Positions 40,861 to 48,985 of a stretch of DNA of 64,000 nucleotides are shown here, one piece after another. This DNA comes from Geodermatophilus sp. TF02-6. Its GTDB lineage: Bacteria > Actinomycetota > Actinomycetes > Mycobacteriales > Geodermatophilaceae. Both the position numbers and the translations under genes were made by a program. How positions within the stretch are numbered: position 1 is the first letter of the stretch; each line of letters starts with the position of its first letter. The notes beneath the pieces were generated by a model that worked only from the letters and a program-made list of their open reading frames with translations, ran no database searches and was not told where the DNA came from. The stretch covers positions 186,001 to 250,000 of the forward strand of contig NZ_QOHF01000003.1 in the NCBI RefSeq assembly GCF_003319115.1, read 5' to 3'.

Positions 40861-42294
40861 TCAGATGTCGTAGTACATCGCGAACTCGTGCGGGTGCGGG
40901 CGGAGGCGGATCGGGTCGATCTCGTTCTCCCGCTTGTACTCGATCCACGTCTCGATCAGGTCGGGGGTGAACACCCCACCGTCGATCAAGTACTCGTTGT
41001 CGGTCTCGAGGGTGTCGAGGACGGCGTCGAGCGAGGCCGGCACCTTCTCGATGCCGAGAGCCTCCTCGGGCGGCAGCTCGTAGAGGTCCTTGTCGACCGG
41101 CGCCGGCGGCTCGATCTTGTTCTTGATGCCGTCGAGGCCGGCCATCATCATCGCCGAGAAGGCGAGGTAGGGGTTGGCCGACGGGTCGGGCACCCGGAAC
41201 TCGATGCGCTTGGCCTTGGGGCTGTCGCCGGAGATCGGGATGCGGCAGCAGGCCGAGCGGTTGCGGGCCGAGTACACGAGGTTGATCGGGGCCTCGTAGC
41301 CGGGCACCAGGCGGTGGTAGCTGTTCACCGTCGGGTTGGTGAAGGCCAGCAGCGACGGCGCGTGGGCGAGCAGGCCACCGATGTAGTGGCGGGCGGTGTC
41401 GGACAGGCCCGCGTAGCCGGTTTCGGCGTGGAAGAGCGGCTCGCCGTCCTTCCACAGCGACTGGTGGGTGTGCATGCCCGAGCCGTTGTCACCGAAGAGC
41501 GGCTTCGGCATGAAGGTCACGGTCCTGCCGGCCTGCCAGGCCGTGTTCTTGATGACGTACTTGAACAGCATCAGGCTGTCGGCCGCCCGCAGCAGCGTGT
41601 CGAACTTGTAGTTGATCTCGGCCTGGCCCCCGGTGCCCACCTCGTGGTGCCCGCGCTCGAGCTCGAGCCCGGCGTTGGTCAGGTTGACCATCATCTCCGC
41701 GCGCAGGTCGCTGAAGTGGTCGAACGGCTCGACCGGGAAGTAGCCGCCCTTGGCGCGGGTCTTGTAGCCGAGGTTCGGCCCGCCGTTCGCGCCGGTCAGG
41801 GCCCCGCTGTTCCACGACCCCTCGACCGAGTCGATGTGGTAGTAGCCCTCGTTGATGCCGGTGCTGTGCCGGATCGAGTCGAAGATGTAGAACTCCGCCT
41901 CGGGGCCGAAGTACGCGGTGTCGGCGATGCCGCTGGCGGACAGGTACGCCTCGGCCTTCTTCGCCACGTTGCGCGGGTCGCGGCTGTAGGCCTCCCGCGT
42001 GATCGGGTCGTGGATGAAGAAGTTCATGTTCAGCGTCTTGCGGGCCCGGAACGGGTCGAGGTAGGCGCTGTTGGCGTCGGGCAGCAGCAGCATGTCCGAC
42101 TCGTTGATCGTCTGGAAACCGCGGATCGACGAGCCGTCGAAACCGAGCCCGTCGCTGAACGTGTCCTCGCCGAACGTCGACGCCGGGATGGTGAAGTGCT
42201 GCATGACGCCGGGCAGGTCGCAGAAGCGCACGTCGACGAACTCGACGTCGTTGTCGCTGATGTAGGCGGCGACTTCGTCGGGGCTGGTGAACAT
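40861..42294 (-). CDS. glnA: Glutamine synthetase type I
   Basis: 477-residue cytoplasmic enzyme making glutamine from glutamate, ammonia and ATP, and the main ammonia-assimilation step. Beta-grasp N-terminus '[20 protein letters not shown]', metal and glutamate motifs '[11 protein letters not shown]', '[12 protein letters not shown]' and '[17 protein letters not shown]', and 'NRSACCRIP' are all present. Tyr405 in '[11 protein letters not shown]' is the adenylylation site used by GlnE, whose gene starts this window; this is the I-beta type. A four-half-site GlnR-like operator lies 51-88 bp upstream. It is divergent from the RDD gene, as in M. tuberculosis glnA1. Confidence 0.98.
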   Translation of the reverse strand: MFTSPDEVAAYISDNDVEFVDVRFCDLPGVMQHFTIPASTFGEDTFSDGLGFDGSSIRGFQTINESDMLLLPDANSAYLDPFRARKTLNMNFFIHDPITREAYSRDPRNVAKKAEAYLSASGIADTAYFGPEAEFYIFDSIRHSTGINEGYYHIDSVEGSWNSGALTGANGGPNLGYKTRAKGGYFPVEPFDHFSDLRAEMMVNLTNAGLELERGHHEVGTGGQAEINYKFDTLLRAADSLMLFKYVIKNTAWQAGRTVTFMPKPLFGDNGSGMHTHQSLWKDGEPLFHAETGYAGLSDTARHYIGGLLAHAPSLLAFTNPTVNSYHRLVPGYEAPINLVYSARNRSACCRIPISGDSPKAKRIEFRVPDPSANPYLAFSAMMMAGLDGIKNKIEPPAPVDKDLYELPPEEALGIEKVPASLDAVLDTLETDNEYLIDGGVFTPDLIETWIEYKRENEIDPIRLRPHPHEFAMYYDI

Positions 42295-42344
42295 CGATCC
42301 TCCGGGAGTGGGCGGACGGCCGAGCCGAAAGCTACGTGCGGGGG

Positions 42345-42382
42345 GTTGCCCTCGGGTGTCCCGAGTGTTTCCGACCGGTAAC
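42345..42382 (-). promoter_or_regulatory. GlnR operator of glnA
   Basis: Read towards glnA, half-sites GTTAC, GAAAC, GACAC and GCAAC start exactly 11 bp apart (plus-strand positions 42378, 42367, 42356, 42345), each separated by six bases. The first pair matches GTnAC-n6-GnAAC perfectly and the second differs by one base. This is the known architecture for GlnR at actinobacterial glnA promoters. Confidence 0.8.
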
Positions 42383-42429
42383 AGCGCCCCCGGCGTCTCG
42401 CCGGCACGTCTCGACCATCCTCCAGCAGA

Positions 42430-42580
42430 CCCCGTCCTCCCCAGCCCTCACGAGCTCGGGCCGGTGCCCCGGACGGGGCCGGAGCCTCGGCACGGGGCCG
42501 GGAGCCTGCGAGGCGGGGGGAGGATTGGCCCCCTGCAGGGGCCCGCCGCGAGCCTGCGAGCGGTGGGGGGGCAGGGGGTC
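42430..42580. repeat. Dispersed palindromic intergenic element, copy C (compound)
   Basis: CCCCGTCC (42430-42437) faces GGACGGGG (42471-42478). A second part, 42527-42580, reads on the minus strand as the same CCCCCTGCCCCCCACCGCTC core found at 53851-53906. It separates glnA from the RDD gene. Confidence 0.75.
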
Positions 42581-42587
42581 CCTTCTC

Positions 42588-42593
42588 TACGCT
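42588..42593 (+). promoter_or_regulatory. -10-like box (TACGCT), leaderless start of RDD gene
   Basis: TACGCT ends 7 nt before ATG 42601, with no ribosome site. Confidence 0.5.
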
Positions 42594-42600
42594 GACGGTC

Positions 42601-43020
42601 ATGGTCGGCGGAGCACAGCCACCCCCTCAGGAGCGCCCCCGCGGCGTCGCACTCGGGCTGCCCGCCGACGGTCCGGGGTCCCTGGCCAGCTTCTCCGGCC
42701 GGGTCGGCGCCTTCCTCGTCGACGCGCTCGCCGCGGCCCTCGTCGCCGGCCTGTTCACCGCACCCCGGCTGCCCGGCAACTGGAGCCTGGTGTCGTTCGG
42801 GCTGGTCACCGTGGTCACCCTCGTCGCCTTCGGGCAGACCCCGGGCATGCGGCTGCTGGGGCTGCGCCTGGCCCACCCGCGGGCGGGCGCGCGGCTGGCG
42901 CTGTGGCGGGCCGTCGTCCGCACGGCGCTGCTCATGCTGCTGCTGCCGGCGCTGGTGGTCGACTCCGACGGCCGCGGGCTGCACGACCGGCTGACCGACA
43001 CCGCCGTCATCCGGTCCTAG
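42601..43020 (+). CDS. RDD-family membrane protein
   Basis: 139-residue protein with three predicted membrane spans and RDD-family motifs: 'SGRVGAFLVDALAAALVAGL' with the Arg/Asp pair in the first span, 'GQTPGMRLLGLRLAHP' before span 3, and 'GRGLHDRLTDTAVI' at the C-terminus, a classic RDD ending. It corresponds to M. tuberculosis Rv2219A, which sits at the same place beside glnA1. Function is unsettled; some RDD proteins affect ion transport. Its stop overlaps the convergent NarL-type regulator by 14 bp. Confidence 0.92.
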   Translation: MVGGAQPPPQERPRGVALGLPADGPGSLASFSGRVGAFLVDALAAALVAGLFTAPRLPGNWSLVSFGLVTVVTLVAFGQTPGMRLLGLRLAHPRAGARLALWRAVVRTALLMLLLPALVVDSDGRGLHDRLTDTAVIRS

Positions 43021-43672
43021 GAGCCTGCAGCCCCGACTCGATCGCGAACACGACCAGCTGGGCGCGGTCCCGCGCGTGCAGCTTGAGCATCGCCCGGCCG
43101 ACGTGCGTGCGGACCGTCGCCGGGCTGACCACGAGCTCCTCGGCGATCTCGTCGTTCGAGCGCCCCGTCGCGACCCAGGCGACGATCTCCCGTTCCCGCT
43201 CGGTGAGCTCGCCGATCCCCGGGCGGGGCGCGCTCCGCCGCGCCGGCGCCGTGGCGAACTGCGCGATCACCCGGCGGGTCACCGAGGGCGACAGCAGCGA
43301 GCCGCCGTCGGCCACGACCCGGATGGCCCGCAGCAGCTCGGTCGGCTCGCCGTCCTTGAGCACGAACCCGCTGGCGCCGGCGGCCAGCGCCTCGAAGACG
43401 TACTCGTCGAGCTCGAAGGTGGTCAGCACGACCACCCGCACGGCCGCCAGCGCCGGGTCCTCGGTGATCCGGCGCAGCGCGGTCAGCCCGTCCGTGCCGG
43501 GCATGCGGACGTCCATGAGGACGACGTCCGGCACGGTCGACCGGACCAGGTCCACGCCGGCGGCGCCGTCGGCCGCCTCGCCGACCAGCTCGGTGTCCGG
43601 CTCGCTGTCGAGCAGCACCCGCAGGCCCATGCGCACCAGTGCCTGGTCGTCGACGACCGCCACCCGGATCAC
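43007..43672 (-). CDS. NarL/LuxR-family response regulator
   Basis: 221-residue regulator. The receiver domain has 'AVVDDQALVRMGLRVLLDSE', phospho-acceptor Asp54 in 'VVLMDVRMPGTDGL', and 'FVLKDGEPTELL' with the conserved Lys. The C-terminal LuxR HTH (about residues 155-215) reads 'LTEREREIVAWVATGRSNDE' and 'SPATVRTHVGRAMLKL'. GTG 43672 overlaps the kinase stop by four bases. The pair probably controls the adjacent ABC exporter (44973-46735), an arrangement common for antimicrobial-response systems. Confidence 0.95.
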   Translation of the reverse strand: MIRVAVVDDQALVRMGLRVLLDSEPDTELVGEAADGAAGVDLVRSTVPDVVLMDVRMPGTDGLTALRRITEDPALAAVRVVVLTTFELDEYVFEALAAGASGFVLKDGEPTELLRAIRVVADGGSLLSPSVTRRVIAQFATAPARRSAPRPGIGELTEREREIVAWVATGRSNDEIAEELVVSPATVRTHVGRAMLKLHARDRAQLVVFAIESGLQAPRTG

Positions 43673-44838
43673 GACGAGTCCCGGCCTGCCGGGGACGCGA
43701 CGGCGAGAGGCAGCTCCGCCCGGACGACGAAACCGCCACCGGCCGCGGGCCCGGCGGTGAGCCGGCCGCCGACCGCGGCTGCCCGCCCGCGCATGCCGGC
43801 GATCCCGGACCCGGCACCCGGCCCCCGGGTCGGTGCGGCGGACCCGGAGTCGCGGACCTCGACCGTCAGCCGCCCCTCCGCGCAGCACACCGACACCCGC
43901 GCCGGGGCCTGGCCCGCGTGCCGCAGCACGTTGGTGAGCGACTCCTGCACGATCCGGTAGGCGGCGGCGCCGACCGCGTCGGGCACGCCGGAGCAGGGGT
44001 CGACCTCGGCGCGCAGCTCCAACCCACCGGCGCGCATGCGGGCCAGCAGCCCGGGCAGGTCGGCCAGCGCCGGGACGGGACGGCGGGCGGCCGCGTCGTC
44101 GGCCGACCGCCACCGGTCGAGGTCGGCGCGCAGCCCGTCGAGCGCCTCGCGGCTGGTCGCCTGGATGGCGGCCAGCAGCTGCCGGGCACGGTCGGTGTCG
44201 CGGTCGAGCACGTGCAGGGCGACGCCGGCGTGCATCGCCACGACCGCCAGCGCGTGGCCGACGCCGTCGTGCACGTCCTGCGCCATCTGCAGCCGTTCCT
44301 CCGAGACGGCCCGGCGGGCCTGTTCGGCACGGACGCCCGCCTCCGACCGTCGGCGCACCTGCCGGGCGGCGCCGATCGCCGCCACCCCGCCGACCGCCGC
44401 CGCCCACCCCGCGCCCCAGGCCAGGTGGGTCAGCCACCCCTCACCGGGAGCGCGGCCCATCGCGGGAGCCGCGCCCGTGAGCACGACGAACGCACCCGTC
44501 CACGCCGCCGCCTGCCGCCACGGCACCGAGGAGGCGACCGCCCACACCGCCACGGGAGCGCACAGCAGCACCGGACCGTTGGCGTACCCGGCGCCGAGGT
44601 AGGCGGTCGTCGCCAGCGCGCACACGACCAGCCCGGGCACCGGCGCCCGCCGGCGCAGCACGAGGGCCAGCGCGGCGACGGCGACCAGGACGTAGGCCCA
44701 GGTGTCCGGCGGGCGCACCCAGTCGGGCTGGTCGGCCGACGCGCGAGCCGTGCCGACCAGCCCGACCGCGAGCAGGGGCAGGGCGGGCACCAGGTCCCGC
44801 CATCCGGAGGGCGGTGCGGCCGCGGTCGCGGAGGCCAC
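43669..44838 (-). CDS. Sensor histidine kinase (HisKA_3 type)
   Basis: 389-residue membrane kinase. Four to six hydrophobic segments fill residues about 15-155 and no large extracellular domain is present, as in intramembrane-sensing kinases. The HisKA_3 phospho-acceptor is His190 in 'QMAQDVHDGVGHALAVV'. The HATPase domain has 'AYRIVQESLTNVLRHAG' and 'GAGSGIAGMRGRAAAVGG'. The GTG start has a -10-like TAGGGT 6 nt upstream. It is coupled to the response regulator and divergent from the ABC transporter operon. Confidence 0.94.
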   Translation of the reverse strand: MASATAAAPPSGWRDLVPALPLLAVGLVGTARASADQPDWVRPPDTWAYVLVAVAALALVLRRRAPVPGLVVCALATTAYLGAGYANGPVLLCAPVAVWAVASSVPWRQAAAWTGAFVVLTGAAPAMGRAPGEGWLTHLAWGAGWAAAVGGVAAIGAARQVRRRSEAGVRAEQARRAVSEERLQMAQDVHDGVGHALAVVAMHAGVALHVLDRDTDRARQLLAAIQATSREALDGLRADLDRWRSADDAAARRPVPALADLPGLLARMRAGGLELRAEVDPCSGVPDAVGAAAYRIVQESLTNVLRHAGQAPARVSVCCAEGRLTVEVRDSGSAAPTRGPGAGSGIAGMRGRAAAVGGRLTAGPAAGGGFVVRAELPLAVASPAGRDSS

Positions 44839-44844
44839 GCCGCG

Positions 44845-44850
44845 ACCCTA
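44845..44850 (-). promoter_or_regulatory. -10-like box (TAGGGT), leaderless start of sensor kinase
   Basis: On the minus strand TAGGGT ends 6 nt before the GTG start at 44838. Confidence 0.45.
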
Positions 44851-44972
44851 GACGGCGCCGGAGGCCCTCGTCCTCCGCTCCGCAGCGGCCCTCGCGTACG
44901 CAGATCCGCGTAGCCGCGGAGCCGCCCGCCGGCCGACGCGGGAGACCGAGACCGGGCAGGACGCTGCTCGGC

Positions 44973-45881
44973 ATGGACGAGACCGTGGTGACCACCGACT
45001 CCCTGACCAAGCGCTTCGGGGACCGGTTGGCCGTCGACTCCGTCAGCCTGACCGTGCGGCGCGGCGAGGTCTACGGCTTCCTCGGCCCCAACGGCGCGGG
45101 CAAGACCACGACCCTGCGGATGCTGCTGGGGCTGGTCCGCCCGACCTCGGGCCGGGCTCGCGTGCTGGGTGCGCCGCCGGGCACCCCGGCCGCCGTCGCC
45201 GGCACCGGGGCCCTGGTGGAAGGCCCGGGCTTCTACCCGTACCTGTCGGGCCGCGACAACCTGCGGGTGCTGGCCCGCTACCGCGGCCTGGACGACCGAG
45301 CCGTCGACGCCGCGCTCGACCGGGTGGACCTGGCCGCGCGCGGGCGGGACCGCTTCCGCGCCTACTCCCTGGGCATGAAGCAGCGGCTCGGGGTCGCGGC
45401 GGCGCTGCTGGGCGAGCCGGAGCTGCTGGTCCTCGACGAGCCCACCAACGGGCTCGACCCCGCCGGCATGGCCGACATGCGGGCGCTCGTCGTCGACGTC
45501 GCCGCGGGCGGGCAGACCGTGATCCTCTCCAGCCACCTGCTCGCCGAGGTCCAGGAGATCTGCGACCGCGTCGGGGTGGTCTCCGACGGCCGGCTGGTGG
45601 CCGAGAGCACCGTGGCCGAGCTGCGCGGGGCGACGGCCGTCCTGGTGCGGGCCGAGCCGCTGGACGCCGCGCTCGCCGTGGCCATGCGGGTCGCCGGCGA
45701 CGACGCGGTGGCCGTCGTGGGGGAGGGCCACGACAGCGGGCTGCGGCTGCAGGCCGGCGCCCCGGTGGTGCCCGAGCTCACCCGCGCGCTGGTCGCGGAG
45801 GACGTCGACGTGCTGGAGATCCGGCCGGTCGAGCGGTCGCTGGAGGAGGTCTTCTTCGAGATGACGGAGGTGGCGCGGTGA
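44973..45881 (+). CDS. ABC transporter ATP-binding protein
   Basis: 302-residue ATPase of an ABC-2 type exporter (CcmA/DrrA-like). Walker A is 'GPNGAGKTTTLR', signature 'YSLGMKQRLGVAAALLG', Walker B 'LLVLDEPTNGLDPAG', and the H-loop is in 'TVILSSHLLAEVQ'. The C-terminal extension (about residues 215-302) is typical of DrrA-like exporters. ATG 44973 gives the canonical N-terminus; its ribosome site is weak. It is coupled by GTGA overlap to the permease gene. Divergence from a two-component system suggests inducible export of a peptide, lipid or antibiotic. Confidence 0.95.
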   Translation: MDETVVTTDSLTKRFGDRLAVDSVSLTVRRGEVYGFLGPNGAGKTTTLRMLLGLVRPTSGRARVLGAPPGTPAAVAGTGALVEGPGFYPYLSGRDNLRVLARYRGLDDRAVDAALDRVDLAARGRDRFRAYSLGMKQRLGVAAALLGEPELLVLDEPTNGLDPAGMADMRALVVDVAAGGQTVILSSHLLAEVQEICDRVGVVSDGRLVAESTVAELRGATAVLVRAEPLDAALAVAMRVAGDDAVAVVGEGHDSGLRLQAGAPVVPELTRALVAEDVDVLEIRPVERSLEEVFFEMTEVAR

Positions 45882-46735
45882 GCGCGCTGTACGCGAGCAC
45901 GAGAGCCGAGCTGCTGCGCCTGCGCCGCTGGCCGGCGCTGTGGGTGCTGCTGGGGGTGTGGATCACCCTCAACGTGACCTTCGGGTACGTCTTCGACTAC
46001 GTCGCCTACCGCCGCGGCGACGCCTCGCCGATCGGTGACGGCGCCCCGCCCGACGCCCTGCTGGCCGGCCTGCTGCCGGCCGCCGCGCCGGTCACCCTCG
46101 TGCAGGGGATGCCGCTGTTCGGCGGCGCACTGGTGATGATCATGGGGGCGCTCACGGTGGGCAGCGGCTACGGCTGGGGCACGTGGAAGACGGTGCTCAC
46201 CCAGGGGCCGGGCCGGGGAGCGGCCTTCGGCGGCACCCTCGTCGCGCTGTCGGTGTTCGTGACCGGACTGGTGCTCGCCTCGGCCCTCGTCGACCTGGGG
46301 ATCTCGGTCGGGATCGCCGTCCTGGAAGGGCAGCCGGTCGACCTGCCGGCGGCCGGTGACGCGGTGCAGGCGGTCGGGGCCGGGCTGCTCGTGCTCGGCA
46401 TGTGGGCCGCGGCGGGCGTGCTGGTCGGCGTCCTCACCCGCAGCCCCGCGCTGGGGGTCGGGCTCGGACTGGTGTGGGCGCTGGTCGTCGAGACGCTGCT
46501 GCGCGGAGTGGTGGGGGTGCTCCCCGGGATCGCACCGGTGACCGACCACCTGCCGGGCACCGCGGCCGGGTCGCTGGTGGGCGCGCTCGGTGGCGTCGCC
46601 GAGGGCACCGGGGACGGTACCCCGGGGGTGCTCGACGTCCTCGGCGGTGCGACGGCGACCGGGTGGCTGGTCGGCTACCTCGTCGGGTTCGCCGTCCTGG
46701 CGCTGCTGCTGGTGCGCCGCCGCGACGTCAGCTGA
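45878..46735 (+). CDS. ABC-2 type permease
   Basis: 285-residue membrane protein with six predicted spans, the usual size for a DrrB-like permease. It begins 'ASTRAELLRLRRWPALWVLL', the cytoplasmic helix and first span of this family, and ends 'VGFAVLALLLVRRRDVS'. A roughly 35-residue loop follows the first span. GTG 45878 overlaps the ATPase stop, so the two form a transporter. A strong 22-bp inverted repeat 8 bp after its stop probably terminates the operon. Confidence 0.9.
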   Translation: MSALYASTRAELLRLRRWPALWVLLGVWITLNVTFGYVFDYVAYRRGDASPIGDGAPPDALLAGLLPAAAPVTLVQGMPLFGGALVMIMGALTVGSGYGWGTWKTVLTQGPGRGAAFGGTLVALSVFVTGLVLASALVDLGISVGIAVLEGQPVDLPAAGDAVQAVGAGLLVLGMWAAAGVLVGVLTRSPALGVGLGLVWALVVETLLRGVVGVLPGIAPVTDHLPGTAAGSLVGALGGVAEGTGDGTPGVLDVLGGATATGWLVGYLVGFAVLALLLVRRRDVS

Positions 46736-46743
46736 CCGATGTG

Positions 46744-46802
46744 GGCATGGGAAGCGATACGTGCGTTCTGCCCGCGAGGACGCACGTATCGCTTCCCATG
46801 CC
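46744..46802. repeat. Perfect 21-22-bp inverted repeat after the ABC permease
   Basis: GCATGGGAAGCGATACGTGC (from 46745) and its exact complement (ending 46801) form 21 perfect pairs, extended by one G-C at 46744/46802, around a 15-nt loop. It lies between convergent genes and probably acts as a bidirectional terminator. Its AT-containing arms look unlike the surrounding GC-rich DNA. Confidence 0.92.
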
Positions 46803-46864
46803 TGGTTCAGCGGCGGCCTGGTTCAGCGGCGGCCTGGTTCAGCGGCGGCCTGGTTCAGCGGCGG
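46801..46864. repeat. 16-bp tandem repeat, four perfect units, over the stop of the DUF4191 gene
   Basis: CCTGGTTCAGCGGCGG is repeated four times without change. On the minus strand the last unit holds the final Arg codons and TGA of the DUF4191 gene, and each extra unit carries another in-frame-looking CGC-TGA beyond the stop. The array touches the inverted repeat at 46744-46802. Confidence 0.95.
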
Positions 46865-47694
46865 CGGACCTGCCGCTGGCTCACCGACATCTGCCGGCCG
46901 CCGGGCAGCGGGCCGCCGGGCACCGGCATCCGCGTGCCGCCGAGGGCCGACAGCCGCTTGCGCAGGGCGTTGAGCTCGGCGCCGGAGAGGTTGCGCGGCA
47001 GCTTCATGACGTGCGCGCTCAGCTTGCGCAGGGGCACCTGCCCCTCGCCGTCGCCGACCAGGACGTCGTAGATCGGGGTGTCGCCGGCGACGCGGGCGAT
47101 CCGCTTCTTCTCCTGGGCCAGCAGCGGGCGCACCCGGGAGGGCACCCCCTCGCCGACGAGGATCACCCCGGGGCGGCCGAGCACCCGGTGGACGGCGTCC
47201 AGCTGGGTGGTGCCGGCGACGCCGGAGGACACCTGCCAGTCCCCGCGCATGCCCTCGAGCACCCAGGCGGCCGCTCCGGGCTGCCCCTCCACCTGCCGGT
47301 AGGCCGAGCCCTGCGCGCGGCGGCCGAAGACGACGAGCGCGGCGAGCGCCCCGAGGACGACCGCCAGCGGGAGGAAGAGGAACGGCGAGCCGAGCAGGAT
47401 GCCGACCAGCTCCACGACCGCGGCCACCGCGACGAAGGCGATGAGCATGAACCAAGGCAGCCTGGGGTCGTTCCTGCGGGTCAGCGAGTAGGCCTGCTTG
47501 AGCATGCGGGCCTGGTTGCCGACCCGTTTGAGCCGGCCGGCCTTCGGTTCCCCGGTCGTGCCGCGGCCGGCCGCTCGCCCCTTGGCCCCGACGGCGGTCG
47601 CCCCGCTCCGGCCGCGTCCCCGGGCCGGGCGCCGGGTCGCGCCGTCGCCGGTGCCGGACGGCGCGGAGGAGTCGGTGGACCTGCTGCGTGCCAT
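46855..47694 (-). CDS. DUF4191 membrane protein (Rv2219 homologue)
   Basis: 279-residue protein. A basic, Ser/Gly-rich N-terminus (about 65 residues) is followed by 'LKQAYSLTRRNDPRLPWFML', two membrane spans (about residues 80-123), and a cytoplasmic domain with 'VLEGMRGDWQVSSGVAGTTQ', 'HRVLGRPGVILVGEG' and 'DVLVGDGEGQVPLRKL'. This is the DUF4191 pattern, and the gene sits upstream of lipA as in M. tuberculosis. Function is unknown. ATG 47694 has a -10-like TATCCT 7 nt upstream, suggesting a leaderless message. Its 3' end has been duplicated in a 16-bp tandem array. Confidence 0.9.
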   Translation of the reverse strand: MARSRSTDSSAPSGTGDGATRRPARGRGRSGATAVGAKGRAAGRGTTGEPKAGRLKRVGNQARMLKQAYSLTRRNDPRLPWFMLIAFVAVAAVVELVGILLGSPFLFLPLAVVLGALAALVVFGRRAQGSAYRQVEGQPGAAAWVLEGMRGDWQVSSGVAGTTQLDAVHRVLGRPGVILVGEGVPSRVRPLLAQEKKRIARVAGDTPIYDVLVGDGEGQVPLRKLSAHVMKLPRNLSGAELNALRKRLSALGGTRMPVPGGPLPGGRQMSVSQRQVRRR

Positions 47695-47701
47695 GCCCTA
47701 G

Positions 47702-47707
47702 AGGATA
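47702..47707 (-). promoter_or_regulatory. -10-like box (TATCCT), leaderless start of DUF4191 gene
   Basis: On the minus strand TATCCT ends 7 nt before ATG 47694. It is one of the best -10 matches in the window. Confidence 0.5.
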
Positions 47708-47714
47708 GAGAAAG

Positions 47715-47930
47715 GACCCTCCTGCCCCCCACCGTGGAAGGGCCCCGTCCTCCCCATGAAGGACCCCCTTGCCCCCCACCACTCGCAGGCTGGCCTCGCC
47801 CGGAGGCTCAGCCCGAGCTCGCGAGGGTTGAGAGGGGCGAGGTCCTTCTACCTGCAAGGGGGCCGTCAGGGCTCAGGGCGGGACCCGGGACGGGGCCGCG
47901 CCGGGACCCTGCAGGAGGGCCGTGGCCGAC
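47715..47930. repeat. Dispersed palindromic intergenic element, copy B
   Basis: Bounded by CCCCGTCC (47743-47750) and GGACGGGG (47888-47895). It shares 49 identical bases and a second block of 46 of 47 bases with copy A at 11061-11210, but carries 59 bp in the middle where A has 11. That middle includes the dyad GGCCTCGCCC/GGGCGAGG. A further core fragment lies at 47715-47735. It fills the gap between lipA and the DUF4191 gene. Confidence 0.88.
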
Positions 47931-47941
47931 CCCGGCGCCGT

Positions 47942-48907
47942 TCAGACCGAGCGGGTCAGGCCGCGGGCCTCGACGGCCTGCCGGTAGAGCCGCCCGGCCC
48001 GGTAGGAGCTGCGCACCAGCGGCCCGGCCAGCACGCCGGGGAAGCCGATCTCCTCGGCGGTCCGCTGGAACTCAATGAACTCGTCGGGCTTCACCCAGCG
48101 CACCACCGGGTGGTGCCGCGGTGAGGGCCGCAGGTACTGGGTGATGGTGAGCAGGTCGCAGCCGGCGTCGTGCAGCGCCTGCATCGTCTCGACGACCTCG
48201 TGCGGCTCCTCGCCCATGCCGAGGATGAGGTTGGACTTGGTCACCAGCCCGGCCTCGCGAGCGGCGGTGAGCACCGACAGCGACCGCTCGAAGCGGAAGC
48301 CGGGGCGGATGCGGCGGAAGATGCGCGGCACGGTCTCGACGTTGTGCGCCAGCACCTCGGGCCGCGAGGAGAAGACCTCGGCCAGCTGGTCTGGCTCCGC
48401 GTCGAAGTCGGGGATGAGCAGCTCCACCCCGCAGCCGGGGACGGCGGCGTGGATCTGCCGGACGGTCTCGGCGTACAGCCACGCTCCGCCGTCGGGCAGG
48501 TCGTCGCGCGCCACACCGGTGACGGTCGCGTACCGCAGCCCCATCGTCGCGACGCTCTCGGCGACCCGGCGCGGCTCGTCGGCGTCGAAGGCAGCCGGCT
48601 TGCCGGTGTCGATCTGGCAGAAGTCGCAGCGGCGGGTGCACTGGTCACCGCCGATGAGGAAGGTGGCCTCGCGGTCCTCCCAGCACTCGTAGATGTTGGG
48701 GCAGCCGGCCTCCTCGCAGACGGTGTGCAGGCCCTCGCGGCGGACCAGCGACTTCAGCTCGGTGTACTCCGGGCCGGTCCGCAGCCGGGTCTTGATCCAC
48801 TCGGGCTTGCGCTCGATCGGCACCTGGCTGTTGCGGACCTCCAAGCGCAGCAGCCTGCGGCCCTGGGGCGCCGGAGAGGCAGGGGTCGGGGCCACCGTCT
48901 CGCTCAC
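47942..48907 (-). CDS. lipA: Lipoyl synthase
   Basis: 321-residue radical-SAM enzyme that inserts two sulfurs into protein-bound octanoate to make lipoate. Auxiliary cluster cysteines are Cys64, Cys69 and Cys75 ('[12 protein letters not shown]'). The SAM cluster uses Cys90, Cys94 and Cys97 ('CTRRCDFC'). The C-terminal 'RSSY' supplies the conserved serine ligand. Length and motifs are complete. The GTG start has a -10-like TACCGT 8 nt upstream. Its usual partner lipB is 5 kb away (53969) with leuS and two other genes inserted. Its substrate, the E2 protein, is encoded at 59472. Confidence 0.97.
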   Translation of the reverse strand: MSETVAPTPASPAPQGRRLLRLEVRNSQVPIERKPEWIKTRLRTGPEYTELKSLVRREGLHTVCEEAGCPNIYECWEDREATFLIGGDQCTRRCDFCQIDTGKPAAFDADEPRRVAESVATMGLRYATVTGVARDDLPDGGAWLYAETVRQIHAAVPGCGVELLIPDFDAEPDQLAEVFSSRPEVLAHNVETVPRIFRRIRPGFRFERSLSVLTAAREAGLVTKSNLILGMGEEPHEVVETMQALHDAGCDLLTITQYLRPSPRHHPVVRWVKPDEFIEFQRTAEEIGFPGVLAGPLVRSSYRAGRLYRQAVEARGLTRSV

Positions 48908-48915
48908 GGTCGATC

Positions 48916-48921
48916 ACGGTA
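48916..48921 (-). promoter_or_regulatory. -10-like box (TACCGT), possible leaderless start of lipA
   Basis: On the minus strand TACCGT ends 8 nt before the GTG start at 48907, one or two bases longer than at the other genes. Confidence 0.35.
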
Positions 48922-48985
48922 CTCCGGCAGACGGCCGCGCCCGCCCGGTCGAGGCGGGCGCGGCCGTCCGCGCGGCGGTGCAGGG

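Noticed and set aside
42601-43020. RDD protein as part of the glnA operon
   Set aside because: The two genes are divergent and each has its own promoter signal, so they are neighbours rather than co-transcribed.
46801-46864. Possible CRISPR array
   Set aside because: The four 16-bp units are directly adjacent with no spacers, and one unit lies inside a gene end; no cas genes are present.
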